Notes under the pieces: model-generated
Seen by the model: the letters and a program-made list of their open reading frames with translations, nothing else
Told to the model about the DNA's origin: nothing
Databases searched by the model: none
Translations under genes and position numbers: made by a program
Assembly (NCBI RefSeq): GCF_040649515.1
Contig: NZ_JBEZFP010000018.1
Span: 27,171 to 91,170 of the forward strand
Direction: 5' to 3'
Length of the DNA: 64,000 nt
Source of the DNA: Yinghuangia elevatio
GTDB taxonomy: Bacteria; Actinomycetota; Actinomycetes; Streptomycetales; Streptomycetaceae
In this document: positions 36,288-44,479 of the stretch, one piece after another
Numbering within the stretch: position 1 is the first letter of the stretch
Layout: each line of letters starts with the position of its first letter

Positions 36288-37580
36288 ATGCCAGAACACC
36301 CCAGGTCCGACGAGGGGGACAGCACGTTCGAGCGCGGCCTCCCCGGCGCGCTGCGTGCGGCGTCCGACGACTTTCCCGCACCGAGCGCCGATCTGGTCGG
36401 CCGTGGCCACCGCCGCGGGAGGGGCCTGCGGCGTACCCGCAACCTCCGGATCGGCGTCGCCGCGACCGTGCTGACGGCGGCGGTGCTCGGTGGGACGTAC
36501 GCGGTCGTCGGGACCGTCGGCGACGGCGGCGAGCCCACGTCCCTGGCGGCGCCGGTGCCGTCCGCTCCCGCTCTCGCCTCCGACCCGGCCTCCGCCGAGG
36601 TGCCGCCGGTGGACGGGGCGACGATGCTCGCGAACCTCAAGAGCCTGCTGCCGCCCGGTGGTTCGTTCTCCGAGGAGAACAGCCGCGGCACCGCACGAGA
36701 GCCGGGGGCTCCGTACGGCGGCGGAAGCGCCGGGCTGATCTACCGAAACGCCGACGGCACCAGTGGCGTCGGCGTGAGCGTCGCCCGGGACGGCGGCGGG
36801 GGTGTGTGCCCGCCGATCCAGGTGGCACCGCACTCCGAGTGCGCCAGTGAGACGCTGCCCGACGGTTCGACGCTGGTCAGCTCCAAGAGCTTCACGTACC
36901 CGAGCAAGAACACCGGCCAGAAGTACTGGTATGCCGTCATGACGTACCCCAACGGCGTCTCGGTGTCGGTCGGGGTCTACGGGGGCGGCGGCGAGAAGGC
37001 GACCACGAGCCCGGTCGCACCGATCCTCACCATCGACCAGATCAAGGCCGCCGCGAAGAGCGGCACGTGGGCCGCGGCGGCCGCCTCGGTGGCGAGCCAG
37101 ACCCCGGTTCCGCCAGCGCCCCCCGCGGGCGCCTCCGGGAACGACATCCTGGCGCTGCTCAGGACGTTCGCGCCGCAGGGCGCGGCGGTCACGAACGAGT
37201 TCGGCCAGATCGGCCACGCGAGCATGGTCGTGGACGACGGCAAGGGGAAGTCGGCCGTCGGCATCAACGTGCAGAGGAACATGACGCAAGCCCTGGCCGG
37301 GTTGTTCAGCTGCGGCGGCCTCGGCGAGGGCTCGATCTCCTGCACCCAGCGGACCCTTGGCGACGGCAGCGAGCTGCTGCTGATCAAGCGTCCGTCCGAG
37401 AAGGGCGGTTCCGCGCAGGCGTGGACCGCGGACCTGCTGCGTCCGGACGGCCGACGGGTCGTCGTGTCCGCGATCAACTCGGTGTCCGAGGCGGCGTCTC
37501 CCACGCGCAGCGCGCCCGCGCTGAGCCTCCCGCAGTTGGAGGCGGTCGTGACCGACGCCCGCTGGCTGGACCTGGTGTAG
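36288..37580 (+). CDS. Single-pass membrane protein paired with ECF sigma factor
   Basis: A 430-aa protein. A cytosolic N terminus of about 50 basic residues is followed by one helix (about 54-75, IGVAATVLTAAVLGGTYAVVG) and an extracellular C-terminal part with two similar halves, each beginning with a 'LxxLLPPGGSFS' or 'LALLRTFAPQGAAVTN' stretch and carrying a Cys pair. It starts 90 bases after the sigma gene and is probably co-transcribed. Anti-sigma activity is plausible but the typical zinc-anti-sigma motif (HxxxCxxC) is absent. A clear terminator follows at 37618-37651. Confidence 0.75.
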   Translation: MPEHPRSDEGDSTFERGLPGALRAASDDFPAPSADLVGRGHRRGRGLRRTRNLRIGVAATVLTAAVLGGTYAVVGTVGDGGEPTSLAAPVPSAPALASDPASAEVPPVDGATMLANLKSLLPPGGSFSEENSRGTAREPGAPYGGGSAGLIYRNADGTSGVGVSVARDGGGGVCPPIQVAPHSECASETLPDGSTLVSSKSFTYPSKNTGQKYWYAVMTYPNGVSVSVGVYGGGGEKATTSPVAPILTIDQIKAAAKSGTWAAAAASVASQTPVPPAPPAGASGNDILALLRTFAPQGAAVTNEFGQIGHASMVVDDGKGKSAVGINVQRNMTQALAGLFSCGGLGEGSISCTQRTLGDGSELLLIKRPSEKGGSAQAWTADLLRPDGRRVVVSAINSVSEAASPTRSAPALSLPQLEAVVTDARWLDLV

Positions 37581-37617
37581 TCGTACAGCGGCAGGTGGCG
37601 CGACTGTGCGTCACACC

Positions 37618-37651
37618 GGAGCGGTCGGCCCCCGCCGGGGCCGACCGCTCC
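37618..37651. terminator. Strong hairpin between membrane protein and cupin genes
   Basis: A perfect 15-bp stem GGAGCGGTCGGCCCC (37618-37632) with 37637-37651 and a 4-base loop. It lies 38 bases after the upstream stop and can serve both converging genes. Confidence 0.88.
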
Positions 37652-37695
37652 TACGTGAAACGCGCGTCGCGCCGCGGCCTCGGGCCGCCCTCCGC

Positions 37696-38061
37696 CTACT
37701 CTCCGTCGCGGTGCACGGTCTCCGGCGCGAAGCCGGGCAGGCACACCGCGACGTAGTCGGCGCCGTCCGCGCCGCGCGTGCTGTAGCGGACCCACTCGCC
37801 CGCCTTGGTGTGGATGCCCTGGCCCGCCGCGACCTCCTGCGAACCGCCCTGGTACTCCACGGTCAGGACACCGCGGAGCACCACGGTGTACTCGTCGAAC
37901 TCCGGGGTCTGGCCGGGCTCCTCCCAGCCGCCCGGCGAGCTCATGTGGGCGATGCTCAGCGCGCTCTCGCCGGTGTTGACCCGGCCCACGTACTCGCGGA
38001 TGATCTTCGGAATGTTGCCGGCCGCCTCGACGACGGTCGGCTTCTCGATGAAGTTGGGCAT
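37696..38061 (-). CDS. Small cupin-fold protein
   Basis: A 121-aa single-domain cupin. The ATG at 38061 gives MPNFIEKPTVVEAAGN. The cupin motifs are PEFDEYTVVLRGVLTVEY and GQGIHTKAGEWVRY; the usual metal-binding His pair of motif 1 is not complete, so metal binding is uncertain. Such proteins often bind a small ligand or isomerise sugars; nothing fixes the substrate. It is divergent from the RNA ligase gene with only 68 bases between starts, so the two share a control region. Confidence 0.78.
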   Translation of the reverse strand: MPNFIEKPTVVEAAGNIPKIIREYVGRVNTGESALSIAHMSSPGGWEEPGQTPEFDEYTVVLRGVLTVEYQGGSQEVAAGQGIHTKAGEWVRYSTRGADGADYVAVCLPGFAPETVHRDGE

Positions 38062-38129
38062 GCGGCCATCATCACCCGCCGACCGGAAAACCGTTGGCTG
38101 GGGGTCCGGACGGGTGTCACGCTGCGGAT

Positions 38130-39212
38130 ATGTCCACACTGCGGGTAACCGCCGAGCGGTTGACCATACACACCCACCCCAATGCGGATGCGCTCGAACT
38201 CGCGCAGGTCGGGCTGTACCGCGCCGTCGTGGCCAAGGGCGTCTACCAGGACGGCGATTGGGCCGTCTACATACCCGAGCAGGCCGTGCTGCCCGCCGGG
38301 CTGATCGACGAACTCGGCCTGACCGGACGGCTCGCGGGAGCCGACAAGAACCGTGTGAAGGCCATCCGGCTGCGCGGCGAGCTGTCCCAGGGCATCGTGT
38401 GCCGCCCCCTGGCGCTGGCCGCGACGGACCTCGCCGCGGCACACGCCGACGGCCGCGACTTCGCCGACGACCTCGGGATCGTGAAGTGGGTGCCGCCGAT
38501 CCCCGTGCACATGAGCGGCGACGTGGTGGCCGCGCCCGACCTCCTGCCGTGGCTGGACATCGAGAACATCAAGCGCTACCCCGCCCTGTTCGCCCCCGGC
38601 GAGCAGGTGGTCGCGACCGAGAAGATCCACGGCACCGCCTGCCTCTACACCCGCACGCCCGACGGGGACTTCGTGTCCTCCAAGGGGTTCGGCGCCAAGA
38701 GCCTGTCGCTGGTCCGCTCCGAGCGGAACCTCTACTGGCGGGCCGTGCTCGGGCACCGGGTGCCCGAGGCCGCCGCCAAGCTCGCCGCGATCTTCGGCGC
38801 GGAGCGCGTCGGGATCTTCGGCGAGGTGTACGGGCAAGGCGTGCAGGACCTCCCGTACGGCGCCAAAGGCGGCGCCGAACTGCCCGGATACGCGGTCTTC
38901 GACGTGTCGTTCTCCGACGCGTCCGGCGCGCTGCGCTGGGTCGACGCGGAGGACCTGCCCGACGTGCTGGGCGGCCTGTCGGTGCGGCTGCCCGTCGTAC
39001 CGCGCCTGTACGCCGGGCCGTACGACGAGGCCGCCCTCGTCGCCCTCGCCGAGGGCCGCGAGACGGTCTCCGGGACGGCCGCGCACCTGCGCGAGGGCCT
39101 GGTCGTACGCCCCGCGCGCGAGCGGCGCAGCGACGTCACCGGCACCCGCGCGATCGGCAAGCTCGTGTCCGAGGGCTACCTGACCCGGAAGGGCGGAACC
39201 GAGTACGAGTGA
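38130..39212 (+). CDS. RNA ligase (DRB0094 family)
   Basis: A 360-aa ATP-dependent nucleotidyltransferase. Residues 1-150 form an N-terminal domain of the DRB0094 type (OB-like). Motif I is TEKIHGT with nucleophile Lys165, motif III is GIFGEVYG, motif IV is HLREGLVVRP and motif V is AIGKLVSEGYLTRK. The Deinococcus prototype seals nicks in RNA or RNA/DNA hybrids by 5'-adenylation. The start ATG at 38130 gives MSTLRVTAERLTIHTH. No RNA-repair partner such as RtcB or a kinase is beside it. It is divergently arranged with a cupin. Confidence 0.85.
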   Translation: MSTLRVTAERLTIHTHPNADALELAQVGLYRAVVAKGVYQDGDWAVYIPEQAVLPAGLIDELGLTGRLAGADKNRVKAIRLRGELSQGIVCRPLALAATDLAAAHADGRDFADDLGIVKWVPPIPVHMSGDVVAAPDLLPWLDIENIKRYPALFAPGEQVVATEKIHGTACLYTRTPDGDFVSSKGFGAKSLSLVRSERNLYWRAVLGHRVPEAAAKLAAIFGAERVGIFGEVYGQGVQDLPYGAKGGAELPGYAVFDVSFSDASGALRWVDAEDLPDVLGGLSVRLPVVPRLYAGPYDEAALVALAEGRETVSGTAAHLREGLVVRPARERRSDVTGTRAIGKLVSEGYLTRKGGTEYE

Positions 39213-39322
39213 CGGCACGCGCGCCTCACTCCGGGAAACGCCCGGTGACGTCCTGTGACCGGAGTCACCGGGCGGCGCCGAGATGGGAGAGGATGGCGGG
39301 GAGACGTCTGGAGAGGAATGTA

Positions 39323-39805
39323 ATGAGCATTGACCCGTCCTCGATCCCGAGGCCGAACTTCGTTCCCGCGACCCCGGTCATCCGGCCGACGCAGGAGCTG
39401 ATCAAGCAGGTCCTCACCGAGCTCGAGATCAACCACTTCGTCGACGACGAAGGGGACATCGGCGCTCCCTGGGAGGGCTTCCGCATCTACTTCATGCTCA
39501 AGGGCGAGAGCTCCGAGATCTACACGGTCCGGATGTTCCTCGACCGCGAGTTCGATGTCACGGACAAGCCGCGCATCCTCGAGGTCCTCGACGACTGGCA
39601 CCGCCAGTACTTCTGGCCGAAGGCGTACACGCACGTCCACGACGACGGCCGGCTGCGCATCATCGCGGAGACCCAGCTCGACCTCGAACCGGGTATCAAC
39701 CGCGAGCTGTTCGTCTTCACGACGCGCGCCTGGGTCAGCACCTGCATCTCGTTCTCGAACTGGCTCGCGGAGCAGCTTCCGCCGGCCGAGACGCCGGAGA
39801 GCTGA
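39323..39805 (+). CDS. YbjN domain-containing protein
   Basis: A 160-aa soluble protein with the YbjN (type III secretion chaperone-like) fold: LIKQVLTELEINHFVDDEGDIGAPWEGFRIYFMLKG, WHRQYFWPKAYTHVHDDGRLRIIAETQLDLE and the closing FSNWLAEQLPP. YbjN proteins are widespread in actinomycetes; no activity is established. The ATG at 39323 follows GAGAGGAATGTA. A terminator hairpin is at 39854-39891. The 110 bases upstream hold no other feature that I can name. Confidence 0.85.
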   Translation: MSIDPSSIPRPNFVPATPVIRPTQELIKQVLTELEINHFVDDEGDIGAPWEGFRIYFMLKGESSEIYTVRMFLDREFDVTDKPRILEVLDDWHRQYFWPKAYTHVHDDGRLRIIAETQLDLEPGINRELFVFTTRAWVSTCISFSNWLAEQLPPAETPES

Positions 39806-39853
39806 GCGCGTCCCGGCGGCGGCCGGCCGGTCCGGCGGCCGCGCGGCGTGTGC

Positions 39854-39891
39854 GAGAGGGCGGCACCCGACTTGGTCGGGTCCGCCCTCTC
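39854..39891. terminator. Hairpin between YbjN and aminotransferase genes
   Basis: An 18-base left arm (39854-39871) pairs with 39875-39891, with one bulged base and a 3-base loop. It can stop both the YbjN transcript and the convergent aminotransferase transcript. Confidence 0.8.
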
Positions 39892-39986
39892 CGCTGTCTC
39901 CACCGCTCTCCCGCGTAGTCCTTCGCCGTCCCGCGCGCTGTTCCTCGGCCGAACCGCCCCGGGCGCCGTCGGGGGAGACCGGCCGC

Positions 39987-41168
39987 TCAGTGCAGCGTCG
40001 CCAGCCGCTCGGCGGCCTCGCGCAGGACCACCTCGCGCTTGCAGAAGGCGAACCGCACCAACGGGCGCCCGATCTTCTGCGACTCGGGTGTGTCGTCGAA
40101 GAACACCTTCTCCGGGACCGCGACCACGCCGCACAGCTCGGGCAGTTTGCGGCAGAAGTCGAGGCCGTCGTCGAAGCCCAGCGGCGTGATGTCGGTCGTG
40201 ACGAAGTACGTGCCCTGCGGCCGGTACACGGTCAGGCCCGCGGCCTCCAGGCCGGAGACCAGCACGTCGCGCTTGGCCCGCATGTCGGCGGCGAACCCCT
40301 CGTAGTAGGAGTCCGGGAGGCGCAGCGCCCGGGCGACCGCGGGTTGGAACGGCCCGCCCGAGACGTACGTCAGGAACTGCTTCGTGGTCCGCACCGCCGC
40401 GACCAGTTCGGGTGTCGCGCAGACCCAGCCGATCTTCCAGCCGGTGAACGAGAAGGTCTTGCCCGCCGAACTGATCGTGACGGTGCGCTCGCGCATCCCC
40501 GGCAGGGTGGCCAGCGGGATGTGCTCGCCGTCGAACACCAGGTGCTCGTACACCTCGTCGGTGATTACCAACAGGTCGTGCTCGACCGCGAGTTGCGCGA
40601 CCGCGGTCAGCTCCTCACGGGTCAGGACCTTGCCGGTCGGGTTGTGCGGCGTGTTGAGCATCAGCAGGCGCGTGCGCGGGGTGATCGCGGCGCGCAGCGC
40701 GTCGATGTCGAGGTCGAACGTCGGCGGACGCAGCGGTACGCCCACGCGCACGCCCCCCGCCATCGCGATGCACGCGGCGTAGGAGTCGTAGTAGGGCTCC
40801 AGCGCCACCACCTCGTCACCGGGCTCGACCAGTGCGAGCAGCGCCGCCGCGATGGCCTCGGTGGCGCCGGTGGTGACCAGGACCTCGGTGTCCGGGTCGT
40901 ACGCCCGGCCGTCCAGGTGCCCGTAGAACCGCTGCCGGTGCTCCGCGATCGCGTGCCGCAGGTCGGGGATGCCCGGGCCGGGCGGGTACTGGTTGTGCCC
41001 GTCGCGCAGCGCCGCGACGACGGCCTCGCGGATCTCCTCCGGGCCGTCGGTGTCCGGGAAGCCCTGCCCGAGGTTGATCGCCCCGGTCGTCGCGGCGAGC
41101 GCCGACATCTCGGCGAAGATCGTCGTGCCGAGGCCGTCCAGACGGCGGTTCAGCAGCGGTCGGCCCAC
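39987..41168 (-). CDS. PLP-dependent class I/II aminotransferase
   Basis: A 393-aa fold-type I aminotransferase. GTG at 41168 with AGAGGAAG upstream was chosen; earlier in-frame codons would add an Arg-rich tail. It has GAINLGQGFPDTDGPEE, GATEAIAAALLALVEPGDEV, NTPHNPTGKVLTREEL, ITDEVYEHLVFDGEHIPL and SSAGKTFSFTGWKIGW with the PLP lysine. The pattern is of the kynurenine/glutamine transaminase and N-succinyldiaminopimelate aminotransferase type, so the substrate could be either. It is divergent from the DUF2617 gene. Confidence 0.86.
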   Translation of the reverse strand: MGRPLLNRRLDGLGTTIFAEMSALAATTGAINLGQGFPDTDGPEEIREAVVAALRDGHNQYPPGPGIPDLRHAIAEHRQRFYGHLDGRAYDPDTEVLVTTGATEAIAAALLALVEPGDEVVALEPYYDSYAACIAMAGGVRVGVPLRPPTFDLDIDALRAAITPRTRLLMLNTPHNPTGKVLTREELTAVAQLAVEHDLLVITDEVYEHLVFDGEHIPLATLPGMRERTVTISSAGKTFSFTGWKIGWVCATPELVAAVRTTKQFLTYVSGGPFQPAVARALRLPDSYYEGFAADMRAKRDVLVSGLEAAGLTVYRPQGTYFVTTDITPLGFDDGLDFCRKLPELCGVVAVPEKVFFDDTPESQKIGRPLVRFAFCKREVVLREAAERLATLH

Positions 41169-41404
41169 GGTGGCACCACTTCCTCTTCTGATCGGGTCTG
41201 GTCGGCGTTGACTGCGCCGGTTCCGGCCCTGCCGGGATCTCCGGCGATCCTCGACCAGCCCGATGCCAACCGTCCAGCTTTCACCCACATGAGTGACCAT
41301 CTTTCACCGTCACGGGTGACGACGGCGAGGCGGCCAGCCCCTACCGTGAAGCGAACCCCGCCCCGTCCGCCCCAATGGGCCCCCGCCCTGACGTCTACTA
41401 AGCG

Positions 41405-41902
41405 ATGCATGCCGAACTGAGGACGACCTACTCCGACACCCGCGCCGACGCCCTGGGCTGGTACCTGGGCCTCGGGCCGTTGCGGCCGCTCGCGCTGCGC
41501 TCACTCGACCTCGGCGGGGTGCGCCTGGAACTGCGCCTTCTGGGCGCGTCCCATCAGGTGCTCGTACGCTCCCCGCACGGCGTCTGCTCCGAGACCGTCG
41601 CCTGCCTCGGCGGGCAGCGCACCCCGCTCCCGGCCCGGGCCGCGCAGCGGGTCGACGGCTGGGACTACGAGTTCACCTCGCTCGCCGAGACGCTCGCCGA
41701 CGACGACTTCGAGGCTCGCGTGCGCACGCTGCTCGCCGAGGTCGAGGCGCACCCGGCAGGCATCATCGGCGCGTACCCGGGGGCGCCCTATGCGGTGACC
41801 GCAATAGTCGCCGAGCGCCTCGGGTCGGCACTCGGCTGGTCGACCTGGCACACGTACCCGCAGGAGCGGCGGATCGTCAGCACGCGCAGCCGGGCGACGT
41901 GA
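41405..41902 (+). CDS. DUF2617 family protein
   Basis: A 165-aa protein with the DUF2617 pattern: ALGWYLGLGPLRPLALRSLDLGGVRLELRLLGASHQV, an ETVACLGG stretch, and PAGIIGAYPGAPYAVTAIVAERL in the C-terminal half. Such proteins are conserved across actinomycetes and usually lie directly before a spermidine-synthase-like gene, as here. The stop overlaps the next gene by 4 bp (GTGA at 41899-41902), so the two are co-translated. Function is unknown. Confidence 0.82.
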   Translation: MHAELRTTYSDTRADALGWYLGLGPLRPLALRSLDLGGVRLELRLLGASHQVLVRSPHGVCSETVACLGGQRTPLPARAAQRVDGWDYEFTSLAETLADDDFEARVRTLLAEVEAHPAGIIGAYPGAPYAVTAIVAERLGSALGWSTWHTYPQERRIVSTRSRAT

Positions 41903-42759
41903 GTTCGTCGGACCTGACGCCGTTTCAGAGCGACGGAGCCGGTCCGTACCAGGTCGCCGGACGCCCCCGGGGCCGCCACCGCAAGGGCGAGGGTCGGCCG
42001 GAGCCGGGCGGGGCCGCGGAATCCCTGCCGCTGCCCCCGGGGGCGGCCCGCCGGCTGGTGCTCGCGGCCGTACTCGTCTGCTCGGCCTGCGGGCTGGTGT
42101 ACGAACTGGCCCTCGTCGCGCTCGGCGGCCAACTCGGTCCGGATCCGGTGGCCGAGACGTCCGTCGTCCTGTCGGTGATGGTCTTCTCGATGGGCCTCGG
42201 CGCGCTCGCCGCCAAGCCCTTCGGCCACCGCCCGGCCGAGGCGTTCGCGGTCGTCGAGAGCGCGCTCGCGGTGGTCGGCGGCACGTCCGTGACCGTCGTC
42301 TACACCGGCGCGCACGTGTTCGGGCTCTACCGCGTGACGATGCTGACCGTCTGCGTCGCCACCGGCATCCTCGTCGGCGCCGAGATCCCGCTGCTCATGA
42401 CGCTCGTGCAGCGCATCCGGCGGCAGGAAGCCGGGCACGCGGTCGCCGACCTCTTCGCCGCCGACTACGTCGGCGCTCTCGGCGGCGGCCTGCTGTTCCC
42501 CTTCCTCCTGCTGCCCGCCCTGGGCCAGGTGGGCACGGTCGCCCTGGTCGGGGCCGTCAACGCGCTCGTCGGGACCTTCGTGGTGCTGTGGCTGTTCCGT
42601 GCCGACCTCGACCGGCGCGCCCGGACCCGGATGTGCGTCCTGGTCTTCTCCGCGCTGGCCGTGATCGGCTGCGCCGCGGGGTTCGGACCGGATCCGCCGA
42701 CGACGACGCGCGAAGGCGACGGACCGAAGTGCTCGTACACATGTAGTACCGGTGCGTAG
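41899..42759 (+). pseudogene. Spermidine-synthase-like membrane protein, catalytic domain missing
   Basis: The 286-aa product matches only the N-terminal membrane part of actinomycete polyamine aminopropyltransferases. About seven helices run from LVLAAVLVCSACGLVYELALVALGG (about residue 54) to MCVLVFSALAVIGCAAGFG (about 270). The soluble aminopropyltransferase domain that normally follows (about 230-250 residues with GGGDG) is absent. The frame runs into an unrelated Pro/Thr-rich tail and stops at 42757-42759, and the next gene begins 97 bases later. A deletion is the simplest cause. Alternatively the TM-only form is expressed. A weak hairpin lies at 42777-42830. Confidence 0.75.
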
Positions 42760-42776
42760 GCTTCCTCTCGGTGTCG

Positions 42777-42830
42777 GGGTGTCGCACAGTTGTGCACGTG
42801 GCGGCAGCACCCGCTGTCTCCGCGACACCC
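42777..42830 (+). terminator. Possible hairpin after the truncated gene
   Basis: GGGTGTCGC (42777-42785) pairs with GCGACACCC (42822-42830) around a loop that holds the small dyad GCACA-GT-TGTGC. It lies just before the CoxG-like gene, so it may be a leader structure instead of a terminator. Confidence 0.4.
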
Positions 42831-42855
42831 GCAGGCGGAGGAGGACGACGAACCC

Positions 42856-43551
42856 ATGGCGTACGAGGTCGTGGTGCCGATCCCGGTCCGGCTCGTCTGG
42901 GGCGTCTTCCACGACGCGGCACGGCTCGCGGAGTGCGTGCCCGGTCTGTCGAACGACGACCCGCCGCGTCACGAAGGCGAAGGCTGCTACCTGTCCGGCA
43001 GGCTGCGGCTGCGCGCGGGCGGCACGACGGTGACGTACCGCGGGGTGGTCGCGGTGGCCGAGGCCGAGCAGCCGCTCGCCCTCGTCGCCACGGCCGAAGG
43101 CGTGGAGGCCCGCGGCGAGGCGCCGGTCAAGGCCGTGCTCACGATCCGGCTCGACGACGAAGGGCCGTCCACGCGGCTGGTGTTCGACGGGACACTCAGC
43201 GCACAGGGCCGCACCGCGGAGCTGCCGCCCGAGCAACTGACTGCCGCCTGGCGCCGGTTGGCCGACCGCTTCGCCGCCGCGCTGACCGAGGAACTGGCTC
43301 CGGCGCGCGACCAGGAGCTGCCGGACGTCGCCCCGGCGCGCGCTGTCGCGGTCGTCGGCGCCGCGCCGACCGTCGTCGAGTCCCGCCCGCGCACGGTCGT
43401 CGTACCGGCTCCCGACCCCGAAGGCTCACGCGGCAAGCCGCTGGTACGCAGGCTCGTCCCGCCGGCCGCGCTGCTCGTCGGCGCGTTCCTGGCCCGCCGC
43501 GCCGTCCGGGCCCGCCGGCGCCGCAAGGCGGCCGGACGCGACGAGGACTGA
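42856..43551 (+). CDS. SRPBCC (CoxG-like) protein
   Basis: A 231-aa protein. Residues 1-150 are a START/SRPBCC fold of the CoxG type: MAYEVVVPIPVRLVWGVFHDAARLAECVPGLSN is the usual start, followed by GEGCYLSGRLRLRAGGTTVTYRGVV and LVFDGTLSAQGRTAELPPEQLTAAWRRLADRFAAALTEELA. A variable linker leads to a C-terminal hydrophobic helix (about 200-215) and a basic tail, so the protein may sit on the membrane. CoxG anchors CO dehydrogenase in other bacteria, but no cox genes are present here. The ATG at 42856 follows GGCGGAGGAGG. Confidence 0.75.
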   Translation: MAYEVVVPIPVRLVWGVFHDAARLAECVPGLSNDDPPRHEGEGCYLSGRLRLRAGGTTVTYRGVVAVAEAEQPLALVATAEGVEARGEAPVKAVLTIRLDDEGPSTRLVFDGTLSAQGRTAELPPEQLTAAWRRLADRFAAALTEELAPARDQELPDVAPARAVAVVGAAPTVVESRPRTVVVPAPDPEGSRGKPLVRRLVPPAALLVGAFLARRAVRARRRRKAAGRDED

Positions 43552-43594
43552 CCGGCTGACCGGGGGCGCACCGACCGCCCACTAGGCTTCCGGC

Positions 43595-44134
43595 ATGAGC
43601 GCCGACCGTGATGCCCTTCTCGCCCAGATCAAGGACAAGGCCGTGGTGCACGGCCGCGTCACCCTGTCCTCCGGCAAGGAGGCCGACTACTACGTCGACC
43701 TGCGCCGGGTGACGCTGGACGCGGAGGCCGCGCCGCTGGTCGGCCGGGTCATGTTGGACGCGACCGCGGACCTCGACTACGAGGCGGTCGGCGGGCTGAC
43801 ACTCGGCGCCGACCCGGTCGCCGCCGCGATGCTGCACGCCGCCGCCGCGCGCGGCCGCAAGCTCGACGCCTTCGTTGTCCGCAAGACCGGCAAGGCGCAC
43901 GGCCTGCAGCGCCGCATCGAAGGCCCCGACGTCGCGGGCCGCCGCGTGCTCGCCGTCGAGGACACCTCCACCACCGGCGGCTCGGTGCTCACCGCCGTCG
44001 AGGCGCTCCGCGAGGCGGGCGCCGAGGTCGTCGCCGTCGCCGTCATCGTGGAACGCGGCGCCGCCCCCGCAATCGAGGCCGCGGGACTTCCCTATGTGAC
44101 GGCCTACTCACTCAGCGATCTCGAACTGGGCTGA
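43595..44134 (+). CDS. pyrE: Orotate phosphoribosyltransferase
   Basis: A 179-aa enzyme that joins orotate and PRPP to give OMP in pyrimidine synthesis. Visible are TLSSGKEADYYVDLRRVTLD, GGLTLGADPVAAAMLHAA, FVVRKTGKAHGLQRRIEGPDV with the catalytic Lys pair, and VLAVEDTSTTGGSVLTAVEAL with the PRPP motif. The length fits the actinomycete form. It is 43 bases after the CoxG-like gene. No other pyr genes are adjacent, as is usual in Streptomyces. Confidence 0.95.
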   Translation: MSADRDALLAQIKDKAVVHGRVTLSSGKEADYYVDLRRVTLDAEAAPLVGRVMLDATADLDYEAVGGLTLGADPVAAAMLHAAAARGRKLDAFVVRKTGKAHGLQRRIEGPDVAGRRVLAVEDTSTTGGSVLTAVEALREAGAEVVAVAVIVERGAAPAIEAAGLPYVTAYSLSDLELG

Positions 44135-44479
44135 TTCACGAGAGTTTCTTTTCAACCCCGTTGCCAATTCACGGCCATTCGATAAGGTCATGGTCCGGCC
44201 CGCCGCCAGACAGGGCGTTGGCGCCGGTATTTGCACGGGGGATTCCAGCATGTCCGCAATCGGCTCCAACGGCCCGCCTCGCCCTGCCGGCGACGGGCGA
44301 CCGGACGCGGTGCGGACGTGCTCCGGTGCTCCTGTTGTGACGGCACCGCGTCGTTTATCGCGCGTCTGAACCATTCACGCGCGTTCGGCGGAATTCTCGA
44401 TCCTGCGCACCGGGCCTGGGGCATTTCGCCCCGCCTTCGCCCGGATTTTTCGTTGTCCCCGAAATCCCCGAGGTTTTCC
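44135..44479. other. Gap upstream of the LAETG surface protein
   Basis: In these 345 bases I see no gene. It should hold the promoter of the surface protein; the sequence is less GC-rich than its surroundings near 44360-44475 but no -35/-10 pair is convincing. The open frame that continues upstream of the surface protein here lacks a ribosome site. Confidence 0.5.

Noticed and set aside
42771..43559. Plus-strand frame holding a possible detached spermidine synthase domain
   Set aside because: Its translation is Arg/Gly-rich shadow of the CoxG-like gene with no GGGDG motif.
44231..44479. Longer start for the LAETG surface protein
   Set aside because: It would bury the signal peptide that begins at 44480.
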